DNA of 44,241 nt, from contig JAMCQN010000102.1 of the NCBI GenBank assembly GCA_023382055.1, positions 1-44,241 of the forward strand. Direction: 5' to 3'. How positions within the stretch are numbered: position 1 is the stretch's first letter; each line of letters starts with the position of its first letter. The position numbers and the translations under genes are program-made. Positions 8,451-17,443 of this stretch are shown in pieces. Source of the stretch: Chloroflexota bacterium. Lineage in GTDB: Bacteria; Chloroflexota; Anaerolineae; J036; Brachytrichaceae. The notes beneath the pieces are model-generated. The model saw nothing but the letters and a program-made list of their open reading frames with translations, did no database searches and was not told the DNA's origin.

Positions 8451-9872
8451 TTATCGATGGTGATAAACCTCCCAATCCATATATTTACCCAGGGCTTCTT
8501 CCACCGCGTTCGATACATTCGACAGGTTGATCGCAACATGGTGCTCGAAGCCGTTCTCGCAGATGTGGCGCAGCAGAGACTGCATATTCTCGATCTTGAC
8601 GACGCCATATCCGCCGAAGGTGGATAGAGGATCATTGGTCAGTTCGCCTTCGCCCACATAGGCGCGCACGGCGCCGATGGCGTCATCGGTGCTGACACGG
8701 CAGAAGGTAAACGGGTCCGCCTTCACGCGGCCATACATCGTGCCATAAGTATTGGCAGCGCCGACGGCGCCGGCGATGATTTCCTGGTATTCCATCACGG
8801 GGATGTCGTTGAACACCTGTTTGGGCAGGTTCGAGCAATGGAACACCACCGCCTTGTCGGGATCGTCGCCGTAATTGTTGTTCCAATCCACCAGCGCGCT
8901 CGGTTTCTGAGCAGCCAGCGCCATGGCGTACATACCCACAACGCCGGCGACATCGGTTTCGCACGCCGACGACTGCAGGTCGTCGCTCAGCATGCTCATA
9001 ATGGTGCAGGGCACAATGCCGAAGAACTCCTCCATCGACGTCCAGCACTGGATAGCTGTCATGTCCAGACGGTCTTCCTGCATCCAACGGCCGATCACAA
9101 GCCCAAGCTTAGCCATCTTGTTCAACGCTTCGCCGGGTACATTCGGACCGACATTGGCGTATGCCACGATCTTCTCGCGCTGCGCCTTCACGGCTGGATC
9201 GGCATCCTTCAAGCGGTTGACGCGTCCGAAGGCTTCGCTCAAATCCAGCGTGATAACGCTGATGCCGCTCATCTCCAGCAGTTTCTCGCTGTAGCGCACG
9301 GTGTTAAACGCGGCCGGGCGCGCGCCCAGCGCGCCGATGCGAGAACCGCGCAGGCCTTTCACCACGCGGCAGGCGCCCACAAAGCTGCGCAGATCGTTCT
9401 TGAAACTGGCGCTATTCGGATCCACAGTATGCAGCGATGTCAATGTGAACTTGATCCCATACTGGGTGAGGTTGTTGCAGGCGGACATTTTCCCGCAGAA
9501 GGAGTCGCGCCGGTCCTTGCTGGACATGCGGTCGGCAGTATCAGGAAACGCGTGCACGAGAATGGGCACGTTCAAACCCGCCCAGCGGATCGTATCCGCG
9601 ATCGGGCGCTCTTCACCGAAATTGGGCAGGGTCAGCAGGATGCCATCGATCTCATCACGATGTGCTTTGAATAAATCGGCGCATTTCTGAGCGTCATTCA
9701 AGGACTCGACCGCCCCATGCGGGGAATCCTCCGGCGTCAAACACACCGCGTTGATGCCTTCTTTATCCAGCAATTCGAGGATGGTTTTCCGACCGCTATC
9801 CGCCAGGTGCTTGGGGAAAAATCCACGACTGCCGACAATGACGCCAAGGGTTGGTTTTTTCAGCTTTGCCAT
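8451..9872 (-). CDS. L-fucose/L-arabinose isomerase-family protein
   Basis: A 473-residue protein of the FucI/AraA fold. Members interconvert aldoses and ketoses (L-fucose/L-fuculose, L-arabinose/L-ribulose) with a metal ion. The N-terminal Rossmann-like part starts KPTLGVIVGSRGFFP. The middle has the family DGILLTLPNFGEE stretch. The C-terminal half has TAIQCWTSMEEFFGIVPC and the MLSDDLQSSACETDVAG segment, where the Glu and Asp residues likely bind the metal, and later VVFHCSNLP. The substrate cannot be read from sequence; other relatives have unknown sugars. I place the start at the internal ATG (MAKLKKP): AGGAG lies 5 bases upstream of it and overlaps the earlier ATG at 9884. It is co-directional with the dipeptidase gene upstream. 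Confidence 0.75.
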   Translation of the reverse strand: MAKLKKPTLGVIVGSRGFFPKHLADSGRKTILELLDKEGINAVCLTPEDSPHGAVESLNDAQKCADLFKAHRDEIDGILLTLPNFGEERPIADTIRWAGLNVPILVHAFPDTADRMSSKDRRDSFCGKMSACNNLTQYGIKFTLTSLHTVDPNSASFKNDLRSFVGACRVVKGLRGSRIGALGARPAAFNTVRYSEKLLEMSGISVITLDLSEAFGRVNRLKDADPAVKAQREKIVAYANVGPNVPGEALNKMAKLGLVIGRWMQEDRLDMTAIQCWTSMEEFFGIVPCTIMSMLSDDLQSSACETDVAGVVGMYAMALAAQKPSALVDWNNNYGDDPDKAVVFHCSNLPKQVFNDIPVMEYQEIIAGAVGAANTYGTMYGRVKADPFTFCRVSTDDAIGAVRAYVGEGELTNDPLSTFGGYGVVKIENMQSLLRHICENGFEHHVAINLSNVSNAVEEALGKYMDWEVYHHR

Positions 9873-10010
9873 ATCACTCCTCATTTGTAATGGAATCGTT
9901 CAGGGCGACTCTAGATGCTACTGATGCACATGATCTAAAACCTGAGTCATTTTAATGCCGGGAATAAAAACAGGCAGGCCTTGATGACCGTCGCAGATGC
10001 GATGGAACCT

Positions 10011-11183
10011 TCAGGGCAGGCTGGTTCGCAGTATACGCAGCCAGTTGCCGCTCATGATCTTCTCGACGTTGGTTTGACCAAAGCCGCGTTGTGCGAGCGC
10101 ATCGCCGATCTTATAGAGGTCGCGGGATGTGTCAAGTTCGCGTGGGGCGCTTTCTGAACCAAAGCCGCCGTCAAAATCGCTGCCGATCCCCACATGATCC
10201 GCACTGCCGGTGACCTGGCAGATATGATCAATCGCCCGCACGACATCATCCAGTGTGACTTCATGCTTCCTGCTGCCGGCGCCCCATTCTCTCCGCAGGA
10301 ATTTGTTGAACAGCACGATCCCGATGACGCCGCCGCGCTCTGCAATCATCTCGATTGCCTCGTCGGGGAGATGCCGATCGGTTGGTATGATCCGTTGTGG
10401 ATTGCTGTGCGACGCAATCAGGTGGCCGGGGCCGCCCTCAAAGTGTTCCAGCGCGTCAAATAACGCCTGCTGTGCGAGGTGACTGACGTCCAATACCAGC
10501 CCCAGGCTGGCGATCATGTTGAGCAGTTCGCGGCCCAGTTTAGTCAGCCCGCCCGGTTCATGGGTGCCGCCCGCGTAGCGCGTGCCGGTCCAGGCTGGAC
10601 CGACAATACGCAGACCTTTCTCCGCCCACTGCTCCAGTTCTTTTGGCTCTTTGATGGGATCGGCTCCTTCCATCAGCGGAACGATGCCGACCTGGCGCCC
10701 GGGAGACCTCGTAACCGGTGTCGTGAAGGAATATGTGATGCGTTGCTGCGGGGGCTTGTACAATCCCCATGATTCCAGCACGTCGTTCAGGTCAGACTGC
10801 GAACCGATGAGGCGCACATGGTTGTCCTGTTCTGACCAGCGCCTGTAAAAGTCCAATTGCGCCATGCCTTGCTGATAGGCTTCTTTTTCGTCACGATAGG
10901 TCAGTGGGCTGACACCCATGGTATGTCGCGAGGGTTCAATGAAGATCGTGCCAAAGACGATGCCCACTCTGCCGCGCACCAGATCAGGCAGCCCGACGCT
11001 GCAAAGGCCGGCTTCGCGCGCCGCCAGCGTGCCGTTCTCCTGACTGCGGATCCAACGCGCAGCCCGCCGGTAATTTCGCCGCCATCCAAGCGCGTTATAC
11101 GCCAGGTCAACATGCCCATCGACGATAAACCAGTTTGCAGAAGTGCTCTGATCGCTGCTATCGGGCGTGGTGTGTGAGTCCAT
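10011..11183 (-). CDS. membrane dipeptidase, peptidase family M19
   Basis: A 390-residue amidohydrolase-fold zinc dipeptidase related to renal dipeptidase. Expected metal ligands are present: H24 and D26 in DGHVD, the bridging E172 in MEGAD, H235 in DVSHL, H259 in ASHSNP, and D336 in GIGSDFDGG. M19 enzymes cleave dipeptides, including those with a D-residue at the C-terminal side, and some bacterial members act on other small amides. There is no signal peptide, so it should be cytoplasmic. Length is normal for the family. It follows the lipoprotein gene at 11218-12618 by 34 bases on the same strand, suggesting co-transcription. Confidence 0.88.
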   Translation of the reverse strand: MDSHTTPDSSDQSTSANWFIVDGHVDLAYNALGWRRNYRRAARWIRSQENGTLAAREAGLCSVGLPDLVRGRVGIVFGTIFIEPSRHTMGVSPLTYRDEKEAYQQGMAQLDFYRRWSEQDNHVRLIGSQSDLNDVLESWGLYKPPQQRITYSFTTPVTRSPGRQVGIVPLMEGADPIKEPKELEQWAEKGLRIVGPAWTGTRYAGGTHEPGGLTKLGRELLNMIASLGLVLDVSHLAQQALFDALEHFEGGPGHLIASHSNPQRIIPTDRHLPDEAIEMIAERGGVIGIVLFNKFLRREWGAGSRKHEVTLDDVVRAIDHICQVTGSADHVGIGSDFDGGFGSESAPRELDTSRDLYKIGDALAQRGFGQTNVEKIMSGNWLRILRTSLP

Positions 11184-11217
11184 AGGGATGCATTATCAGC
11201 GAGTTGTGTGAGTGCAT

Positions 11218-12618
11218 TCAAGGGACAATGCACATATCGCCGGCCTGGTAATCGTCATTCGCCGAGCCAAAGGTATCCTGACCCAGGACCAGATATACAT
11301 TCTTATTCTTCTGAGCAAACTTTACAACCGCATCGCAGGCAAGCCGATAGTTGCGGCTCTGCTGGTAGGCGGCCATGAAAGCCTCGGCCATATCGGCGTA
11401 CAGCGCCGCCGGCGACTTGCCGCCCGCCGCCGGCGCTAATGCGTCGTGAGCGGTCTGCAGGTTGGCCTCGTCTCCCGCGCTCGCGGCAGTCTGCATCAGG
11501 CGAAAGCGCGCAAATGCGCCCAGGATCTGCGCTTCATCGCGTAAAGGGGCATTTCCCTGGTAGGACTGCAAACTTGCATCATTGATCACGCGACTATACA
11601 AGGCATTCGCAGCCGCCAGATCGTTGCGGCGGAAAGCCGCATCGCCATCCTGCAATGCATGGATGCGATAAACCGGTGGCTCGCGGGTGGTCGTCGTATA
11701 GGTAAATACGTCTCCGTTATAGACCCATGTATCGGTCACGGCGCGCTGCGGACCTGCGCCGGCTGAGGCCAGATACCCCACGTGCACATACAGCGATGAG
11801 CCCCTATCCCCATCTGCATTCGAAGACGCAAATTCAAATGTTGGGAATGGAACCCATTTGAAGGCTGGGATGATATTGTGAATCGCCCCCTGCTCCGCGC
11901 TCAAAATAACAATCCTGCTGTAGCAGGTGTCAGCACCGCAATCACTGACGGAAAGGCTCAGGTCAGCCAGTCCGTCACCGGTGACATCCGTGCTCGATAG
12001 GATGCGCGGGTTCAGGAGTTGATTCGCAAGCTCCTTATCGGCGCTGGCCTGGTAGATGACATCATAGCTGCCATTGCTGCAACCTAGCACAAGCACGTCG
12101 CCGCGTCGCGACGGATTCTGAGTCTGTGTGCTATCGACATATGCCGCGGCAACCTGCGCGTCGTTGCCAGCCAGGATTCTGGCAGTGACGACCCCGCCGG
12201 CTTGTTCAGGCTTGTCCGGCAGTGTGGTAATGCCGGCCCACGACTTCAGTAGGTCTGTAACCGCGTCCACACTCGCACCGGCATTCAGATACGACACGAG
12301 GGCTGTGGCGGTATCTGAGACCGTTTCGGGCCTTTGCGGCGCGATAGGATTAGGGTTGACTACGGGACAGTTGCTTGCACCTAGTGATGCTGTTTGCGCC
12401 ACGATAGCGTTTGGTGACGCTGGTGCGCTGGTGGGTAATGGTGCTGTGGTAGGTGTAGCGATAGCACCCGCAGTCGCAACGATGGTGATGTTTACATGGC
12501 CTGTGGCAACCGGCGCCAGATCAGATGGTTGGTTAATAAGGTTACACGCACCGAGCAGAATCGCCGACAGTAATCCACATGCCAGGCGGGTGCTGAGGCG
12601 GCGGGTCCTGTTTTTCAT
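11218..12618 (-). CDS. lipoprotein of unknown function with VCBS/FG-GAP-like segment
   Basis: A 466-residue lipoprotein. The signal ends in the lipobox LLGAC with the lipid cysteine at residue 25, followed by a Thr/Ala/Pro linker to about residue 75. The globular part includes STDVTGDGLADLSLSVSDCG (about residues 210-230), like an FG-GAP/VCBS repeat with Ca-binding Asp/Gly residues. The C-terminal half (about 300-440) is helical, Ala-rich and TPR-like, with ALQDGDAAFRRNDLAAANALY. No enzyme motif is seen. The gene follows the SRPBCC-PDZ-DinB gene by 12 bases and precedes the dipeptidase, forming a likely three-gene operon. Confidence 0.7.
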   Translation of the reverse strand: MKNRTRRLSTRLACGLLSAILLGACNLINQPSDLAPVATGHVNITIVATAGAIATPTTAPLPTSAPASPNAIVAQTASLGASNCPVVNPNPIAPQRPETVSDTATALVSYLNAGASVDAVTDLLKSWAGITTLPDKPEQAGGVVTARILAGNDAQVAAAYVDSTQTQNPSRRGDVLVLGCSNGSYDVIYQASADKELANQLLNPRILSSTDVTGDGLADLSLSVSDCGADTCYSRIVILSAEQGAIHNIIPAFKWVPFPTFEFASSNADGDRGSSLYVHVGYLASAGAGPQRAVTDTWVYNGDVFTYTTTTREPPVYRIHALQDGDAAFRRNDLAAANALYSRVINDASLQSYQGNAPLRDEAQILGAFARFRLMQTAASAGDEANLQTAHDALAPAAGGKSPAALYADMAEAFMAAYQQSRNYRLACDAVVKFAQKNKNVYLVLGQDTFGSANDDYQAGDMCIVP

Positions 12619-12630
12619 ACTCCAGCATTA

Positions 12631-13836
12631 TCACGGCACTGCCTGCAAAGCCATGGTGATCTGTTTTACATGTTCCTCTGTGTGCGAGTCGAGGTTAAGC
12701 ACGCGATAACCGAGTCTCCACAGTGTGCTGCGATGGGTCAGCAGGTTGTCGGGCAATGCCTCGAACAGTGCGACCACTTCAGTCTGATTGCTGACCAACT
12801 CGTCGAAGAGCGCCTGCGCCGTGCCGTATACCTGAACAATCGATTGTAGTCTTGCTGGTATGTTGCCGCGGAAAACGTTCATGACCTCGTCTTCCTCGAT
12901 GACGCTGGCAACCCAACCTAGTAGATCGCGCTCTGTGGCAATCAGATGAGCCAGGATATCGCAGACGCTCCATTGATCCAGCGACGGGCGCCGGGAAGCT
13001 CGCACTTCCGGGATACCCTCCAGACATCGCCGTAATAGCGCCTGGCCGTGCGAATACATATTGCGCACTGCATCCGTGAGTTCCAGCGGGTTGATGGGGA
13101 TATTCGGTAACTGCCGCGGCGATAACTCGAGACTGACCGCATGTTTGCGGCCAGCACGATAATAACCGATCTTTACCCTATCCCCGCCGCGACGCCGTTG
13201 CATGGCGCCCGCTAAAGCAGGATATCCCGCCAGCTTTCTCCCATCGAGACTGACGATGACATCATCGACTCGCAAACCAGCGTTGTGAGCGCCCATGCCC
13301 TCAACGATGCCGGTAATACGAATGCCATCGGTACTCGGCGCTTTCAATTCGACGACCTTCTCCTTCGTCAGAGGTTCGCCAAACGATATTCCCAGCATCG
13401 GCCGCTTCGCGATGCGCAGGTCGATGCCGGATTCCATCACAGACTGCAGGTTCTCCAACAGCACTTCCCAGCCTGTCGCGAACTCGTTGACGGTATGCAA
13501 CCATGCTTTACCCGTGCCAACCCCGCTATGCTGCAGACTGACGCGAGTGCAGCCGTTCTTTTCACGCAAGGTTACCTGCACCGTCGTAGTTGCCGGCTCC
13601 CCTCTGCCAAACCAGCTAAAGGCTACTTTCCTGGCGGGAATCAGCGTAATGTACTCGCCGTAGGTGAAATAACCGCTGGCCCACTCAAGATAAACACGCC
13701 CGCCTTTTACCGCAACAACCCGCGCGGTTTCACACAACCATTCCTGTAGCGCCATCGAGAGGGTAAATGCACGGTAGACTTCCGCGGCCGGCGCATTGAT
13801 GTCGCGATGAAACATGAATACCTGTGTTTTTGCCAT
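12631..13836 (-). CDS. SRPBCC (AHSA1-like) - PDZ - DinB fusion protein
   Basis: A 401-residue cytoplasmic protein with three parts. Residues 1-145 are an AHSA1/START-like domain: FHRDINAPAAEVYRAFT, then EWLCETARVV, then the late LHTVNEFATGWEVLLENLQ helix. Residues about 147-240 are a PDZ domain (MLGISFG at its start, then GAHNAGLRVDDVIVSLDGRKL, the usual carboxylate-loop and fold core). Residues about 255-400 are a DinB-like four-helix bundle with HLIATERDLLGW and HTEEHVKQI, which supply candidate metal-binding histidines. I know the three domains separately; the combination is unusual. GGAGG lies 6 bases before the ATG. No membrane segment is present, so the PDZ is intracellular, unlike most bacterial PDZ domains. 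Confidence 0.8.
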   Translation of the reverse strand: MAKTQVFMFHRDINAPAAEVYRAFTLSMALQEWLCETARVVAVKGGRVYLEWASGYFTYGEYITLIPARKVAFSWFGRGEPATTTVQVTLREKNGCTRVSLQHSGVGTGKAWLHTVNEFATGWEVLLENLQSVMESGIDLRIAKRPMLGISFGEPLTKEKVVELKAPSTDGIRITGIVEGMGAHNAGLRVDDVIVSLDGRKLAGYPALAGAMQRRRGGDRVKIGYYRAGRKHAVSLELSPRQLPNIPINPLELTDAVRNMYSHGQALLRRCLEGIPEVRASRRPSLDQWSVCDILAHLIATERDLLGWVASVIEEDEVMNVFRGNIPARLQSIVQVYGTAQALFDELVSNQTEVVALFEALPDNLLTHRSTLWRLGYRVLNLDSHTEEHVKQITMALQAVP

Positions 13837-13901
13837 CGTGGACCTCCATCACCGCAGCAGACCAGTTGTATGGTGCTTTCACCAGCAGCACACCGATATG
13901 C

Positions 13902-14462
13902 TCACAGTTGACTATACCTGAAACACGAGGTCAGGTGGTCGTTGACCATGCCTGTCGCCTGCATAAAGGCGTAACAGATGGTTGAACCAACAAACGTAAA
14001 ACCGCGTTTCACAAGTTCCCTGCTCATCGTATCTGACTCAACCGTTTTCGCTGGTATCTGAGCGAGCGAAACACAACTGTTGCGCCTGGGTGTGTTGCCA
14101 ACGAACTGCCAGATGAAGCTATCAAACGAACCATATTCGTGTTGCACCTTGAGCAGCAGGCGCGCATTATTTATCGCTGAGGTAATTTTCAAGCGGTTCC
14201 TGACGATACCGGCATCTACCAAAAGGCGCGTAATATCGTCGTCACTATAAGCAGCCACCGCCTGCGGATCAAACTGGTTGAAGGCAGCTCGATAATTCTC
14301 GCGCTTGTTCAAAATGGTGTTCCAGCTCAAACCGGCCTGAGCGCCCTCAAGCACCAGGAACTCGAACAATCTGCGATCATCGTGTACTGGCTTTCCCCAT
14401 TCTTCATCATGGTAAGCCAGCATGAGTGGGTTGCCATTTGCCCACTGGCATCGTTCCGGCAT
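13902..14462 (-). CDS. tag: DNA-3-methyladenine glycosylase I
   Basis: A 186-residue base-excision repair enzyme that removes 3-methyladenine from DNA. It matches TAG throughout: RCQWANGNPLMLAYHDEEWGKPVHDDRRLFEFL at the start (shown here as its first 33 residues by position 4-36), EGAQAGLSW, then the C-terminal MQATGMVNDHLTSCF. The family zinc site is complete: C5, H18, and the late H and C in NDHLTSC. AGGAGG lies 7 bases before the ATG. It sits just downstream of lexA on the same strand, with lexA's terminator between them, and I see no SOS box of its own. Confidence 0.93.
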   Translation of the reverse strand: MPERCQWANGNPLMLAYHDEEWGKPVHDDRRLFEFLVLEGAQAGLSWNTILNKRENYRAAFNQFDPQAVAAYSDDDITRLLVDAGIVRNRLKITSAINNARLLLKVQHEYGSFDSFIWQFVGNTPRRNSCVSLAQIPAKTVESDTMSRELVKRGFTFVGSTICYAFMQATGMVNDHLTSCFRYSQL

Positions 14463-14525
14463 AAAGCGGCCTCCTGGTTTCTGGAAGTATCACACATGAT
14501 ATCAGCATCCCGCGAACCAAACAAC

Positions 14526-14559
14526 GAAGCGCCCGCAGTGGGTGACACTCGGGCGCTTC
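14526..14559 (-). terminator. lexA terminator hairpin
   Basis: GAAGCGCCCG at 14526-14535 pairs perfectly with CGGGCGCTTC at 14550-14559. The inner bases extend the stem by about 4 bp with one bulge. On the minus strand a T-rich GTTGTTTGG follows the stem. It lies about 40 bases after the lexA stop and before tag. Confidence 0.65.
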
Positions 14560-14599
14560 TCGTATCCGCGCAGGGAATACCGATCGACTCGGCTGGCGA

Positions 14600-15247
14600 T
14601 CAGGTTCTGCGTATCACGCAGACTACGCGCCCCTGAATCTCAGCGTTGCGAGCCTCGACGTAAAAGGGCTTCATGGTTGGATTTTCCGGCTTCAGCCTGA
14701 GACGCTTACCTTCGCGAAAGACACGCTTGAGCGTGCTTTCGTTGCGGTCGGTCAGGAAGACGGCGGCGAGGTCGCCGTTGCGGACCTCCTGATCGCGCCG
14801 CATGATGACGATATCGCCGTCGTTGATGAGCGCATCGATCATGGAGTTGCCTTTCACTTCCAGCGCATAAAGGCCTTCGACATTCCCCACCAGGCTGCGG
14901 GCGATCTGGACGGAATTTTCGGCGGACGCCAGGGCATCGGCATCCGGCGTCGGCGCAGGAGCGCTGGCGACGATGACACCGACGATGGGCACCGCGGCGA
15001 TATCGAGCGTATGCATCCGCATGGGTTCGGTGACCACCAGCCCGCGCGAGCGCCGTTCGTAGCGATTCAGCATTTGTGCGCGCTCAAGCGCCTTCAGGTG
15101 GTAACTCACCATCGACGTTGAACTGATGCCTGTGCCGCTCTGGATTTCCCGAATTGTCGGCGGAACGCTGTTTTTCTCGACGTAATTGGTGATGTACGCC
15201 AGAATCTTCTGCTGCGGCTCTGTTAATTGGCCAATTGTCTTTGCCAT
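14600..15247 (-). CDS. lexA: LexA repressor
   Basis: A 215-residue SOS repressor and self-cleaving serine peptidase (S24). The winged-helix domain (about residues 1-72) has TEPQQKILAYITNYVEKN and the recognition region SSTSMVSYHLKALERA. The C-terminal domain has the catalytic S135 in GNSM and K174 in STLKRVF. The scissile bond position reads VGVIVAS with A94-S95, where the usual pair is Ala-Gly. Cleavage at Ala-Ser may still occur but deviates from the common type. GGAG precedes the ATG. Two operator-like boxes in its promoter indicate autorepression. Confidence 0.93.
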   Translation of the reverse strand: MAKTIGQLTEPQQKILAYITNYVEKNSVPPTIREIQSGTGISSTSMVSYHLKALERAQMLNRYERRSRGLVVTEPMRMHTLDIAAVPIVGVIVASAPAPTPDADALASAENSVQIARSLVGNVEGLYALEVKGNSMIDALINDGDIVIMRRDQEVRNGDLAAVFLTDRNESTLKRVFREGKRLRLKPENPTMKPFYVEARNAEIQGRVVCVIRRT

Positions 15248-15293
15248 TCGGTTTTCTCCACTCGTGCGCTGCTGATGCAGTACAACGCCATAT

Positions 15294-15335
15294 GAACCTT
15301 TGTTCTATCATATGCGAACATACGTTCTATGTCAA
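15294..15335 (-). promoter_or_regulatory. lexA promoter with two SOS boxes
   Basis: Reading the minus strand: -35 TTGACA (15335-15330), a 17-base spacer, and -10 TATGAT (15312-15307). Two boxes of the form GAAC-N4-GTTC are perfect: GAACatacGTTC at 15316-15327, inside the spacer, and GAACctttGTTC at 15294-15305, just after the -10. They are 22 bp apart, two turns on one face. This GAAC-N4-GTTC form is the known LexA operator of Bacillus and related groups. Confidence 0.85.
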
Positions 15336-15373
15336 GTGGATCATTCGGCGTACGGCCGGCGGCTGATCGGGAT

Positions 15374-17431
15374 TCACGGAATAGCCGCCGTACCGAGCGT
15401 GGCCGAGTCATCCGGGAAGCGCAGGCCCGCCGGGTCCAATGCCGGCAAGCGCGGGCCGCCTGCAGCCGGGTATACCCCCACCCTCAGCGTATAGTTGCCC
15501 GGCTTGATGGTCTCCGGGAGCACCAGTACACGGGTATCAGCCCACTGATCGCCCGGCTTCCACCATAACGGGTTTGACAGTCCCATTAAGGGCAGCCCAT
15601 CCTCCTGCGCCACCAAGGCATCGCTGGTATCCGTCATATGGATATAGGTGCGCACTTCCTGAGTCAGTGTGACCCAACTCTGCCAGTGCAGGGTTACCTG
15701 CAATCCAGTCGGCACGCGATGCCACCGACCTCCCAGCAAAGCCAGCGTACCGCTGTATGCCGCGATATAGGTGGGAGCGCGCGGCGTATTCTCGGCTTCC
15801 AGTTTGCCGGCATCATACGTCACTAAATCGTGGTTTCGGTAGCTGGTGAACAACACCTCGCGGGCGATGCGAAGCTGGGGCTGCAGATCCGGAGATGTCC
15901 AGCGCGAGCCGTAATTCAGGTAGTTGAAGCGCCAATGAGTCTGCAGTTCGGTGACAACCGCGTTATACATCGGGTGGTCCACGCCGGTCATAGCCCATAC
16001 CAGGTCGATAGGAGAACTATAGGCTGGTACAAACGACACGCCCTCATGTCCCAGGGCATAGGTCGGTGTTATCGGCGCAATCCAGGCCGGAAAATTTACA
16101 GATAGCACGTTGCGGTTGTCTGTGGATGGCGCTATGGCTGACGATATCATTCCTTCGCTGGCGAGGCGCGTCTGCTCGTACATGTCAGCGCGTTGATCGA
16201 GGAAAATAACGCTGCCCACCATAGTACCTGCGATCGTCAAAGCAACGACAGCCAGCCCCGCCAGTCGCTTAGGGGTTTGTGACAATCCTCGCCAACGGTT
16301 GACGAGTACCGCCAGAGGCAGCGCCCAGAATATGGCCGCCCCGAGCGATGCTTCGTACATGAGCCGCGGGCCATCGACGACGTAGCTGAACTCGAGCGCC
16401 AGCCAGGCCGGCGCGATCATGACAAGGTACCAGCCTGTTGCAAACAGCGCCAACCTGGCCTGACCCAGCCTGACGTAGACAAACACCAGTATCAACATGG
16501 CGGGCACGCATACGATCAGAACCGCACCCAGATCGTTCAGCTTTGGGAAGATGCTTAGTAGATGCGTTGCCAGCGGCGCAACCGGATAAGCAAGCCCCTG
16601 CAGGAAATAAACCCCATTCTGCAGTCTGCTTTCCAGGTCGAGTTTTACCGCTGGCGCATTGTCATGCTGGCGTATGGCGAGCAGAATAACCAGGGACGCC
16701 AGTGCAATAAGCCAGTACGGTCCCGCTTTCCTGGCGGACTGCAGCAGATCATTCATAGCGACTCTGACGGCGGCAGGCAGACCTCGACCAGAGCGACCCG
16801 ACACAGATGCATTGTGGGATGGTGCGGTAAAGTAAAACAGCGTCAGCCCGGCGGCGAAGAGCACGCCTGTCTCGTGAGCAAATGGCGCGATAAGCGCCAG
16901 AGCCAATGAGGCAATCCATAGCCAAACGAAACGTCTCTCAGCCGCCAGTACGGCAATGACGATGCCGCTCAGCATGATCAGCGTTACCAGCGGATGGGTC
17001 AACGATCCCACCCACGGAATCGCCTGGTAGCTGAACGGAAACAGGAGAAACAGAATCGCAGCACACAGGCCGGTCAGCGTTCCCGCATCGGTGCGCGCCT
17101 GGTGCAGCCGCACCAGGTTATAGACCATCACGCCATTCAGGGCGTGGCACACCATATTGATGGCTGGAATGAGATGAGGGGAATACTCGCCTGTTAACCC
17201 GTACACCAACTTCCACAGCGTAAAAGGGAGCGGCCGATAGTAAGCCAGCCCGGCATTCCCCAACCACACATCAGCCAAAGTGTGCGCCGATAACAGGCGG
17301 AAGTGCACGAAATCATCGATACGATACGGCAGGTTGAGGGCGTAACCATAGACCAGCAAACCGAGCACAAAGATCAGCAGCCCAGGCAGCCACACGATCC
17401 AGCGTCGAACATGCACACGCGATAAGCTCAT
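15374..17431 (-). CDS. GT-C-like membrane glycosyltransferase with C-terminal beta-domain
   Basis: A 685-residue membrane protein. An N-terminal helix (WIVWLPGLLIFVLGLLVYGYA) is followed by LPYRIDDFVHFRLL, where the acidic pair in the first loop matches the GT-C catalytic pattern. About ten further membrane helices run to roughly residue 410. A C-terminal beta-domain of about 270 residues ends with WWKPGDQW and LRVGVYPAAGGPRLPALD. GT-C enzymes use lipid-linked sugars as donors; the product here is unknown. It follows the esterase gene by 12 bases, at the end of a minus-strand run, so it may decorate or build a surface glycan. Confidence 0.75.
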   Translation of the reverse strand: MSLSRVHVRRWIVWLPGLLIFVLGLLVYGYALNLPYRIDDFVHFRLLSAHTLADVWLGNAGLAYYRPLPFTLWKLVYGLTGEYSPHLIPAINMVCHALNGVMVYNLVRLHQARTDAGTLTGLCAAILFLLFPFSYQAIPWVGSLTHPLVTLIMLSGIVIAVLAAERRFVWLWIASLALALIAPFAHETGVLFAAGLTLFYFTAPSHNASVSGRSGRGLPAAVRVAMNDLLQSARKAGPYWLIALASLVILLAIRQHDNAPAVKLDLESRLQNGVYFLQGLAYPVAPLATHLLSIFPKLNDLGAVLIVCVPAMLILVFVYVRLGQARLALFATGWYLVMIAPAWLALEFSYVVDGPRLMYEASLGAAIFWALPLAVLVNRWRGLSQTPKRLAGLAVVALTIAGTMVGSVIFLDQRADMYEQTRLASEGMISSAIAPSTDNRNVLSVNFPAWIAPITPTYALGHEGVSFVPAYSSPIDLVWAMTGVDHPMYNAVVTELQTHWRFNYLNYGSRWTSPDLQPQLRIAREVLFTSYRNHDLVTYDAGKLEAENTPRAPTYIAAYSGTLALLGGRWHRVPTGLQVTLHWQSWVTLTQEVRTYIHMTDTSDALVAQEDGLPLMGLSNPLWWKPGDQWADTRVLVLPETIKPGNYTLRVGVYPAAGGPRLPALDPAGLRFPDDSATLGTAAIP

Positions 17432-17443
17432 CCTGCCGATACC

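Noticed and set aside
8838-9674. Long plus-strand open frame opposite the isomerase gene
   Set aside because: It is the complement of a well-supported gene, has no family features, and its His/Ala/Arg-rich translation is typical of antisense frames in GC-rich genes.
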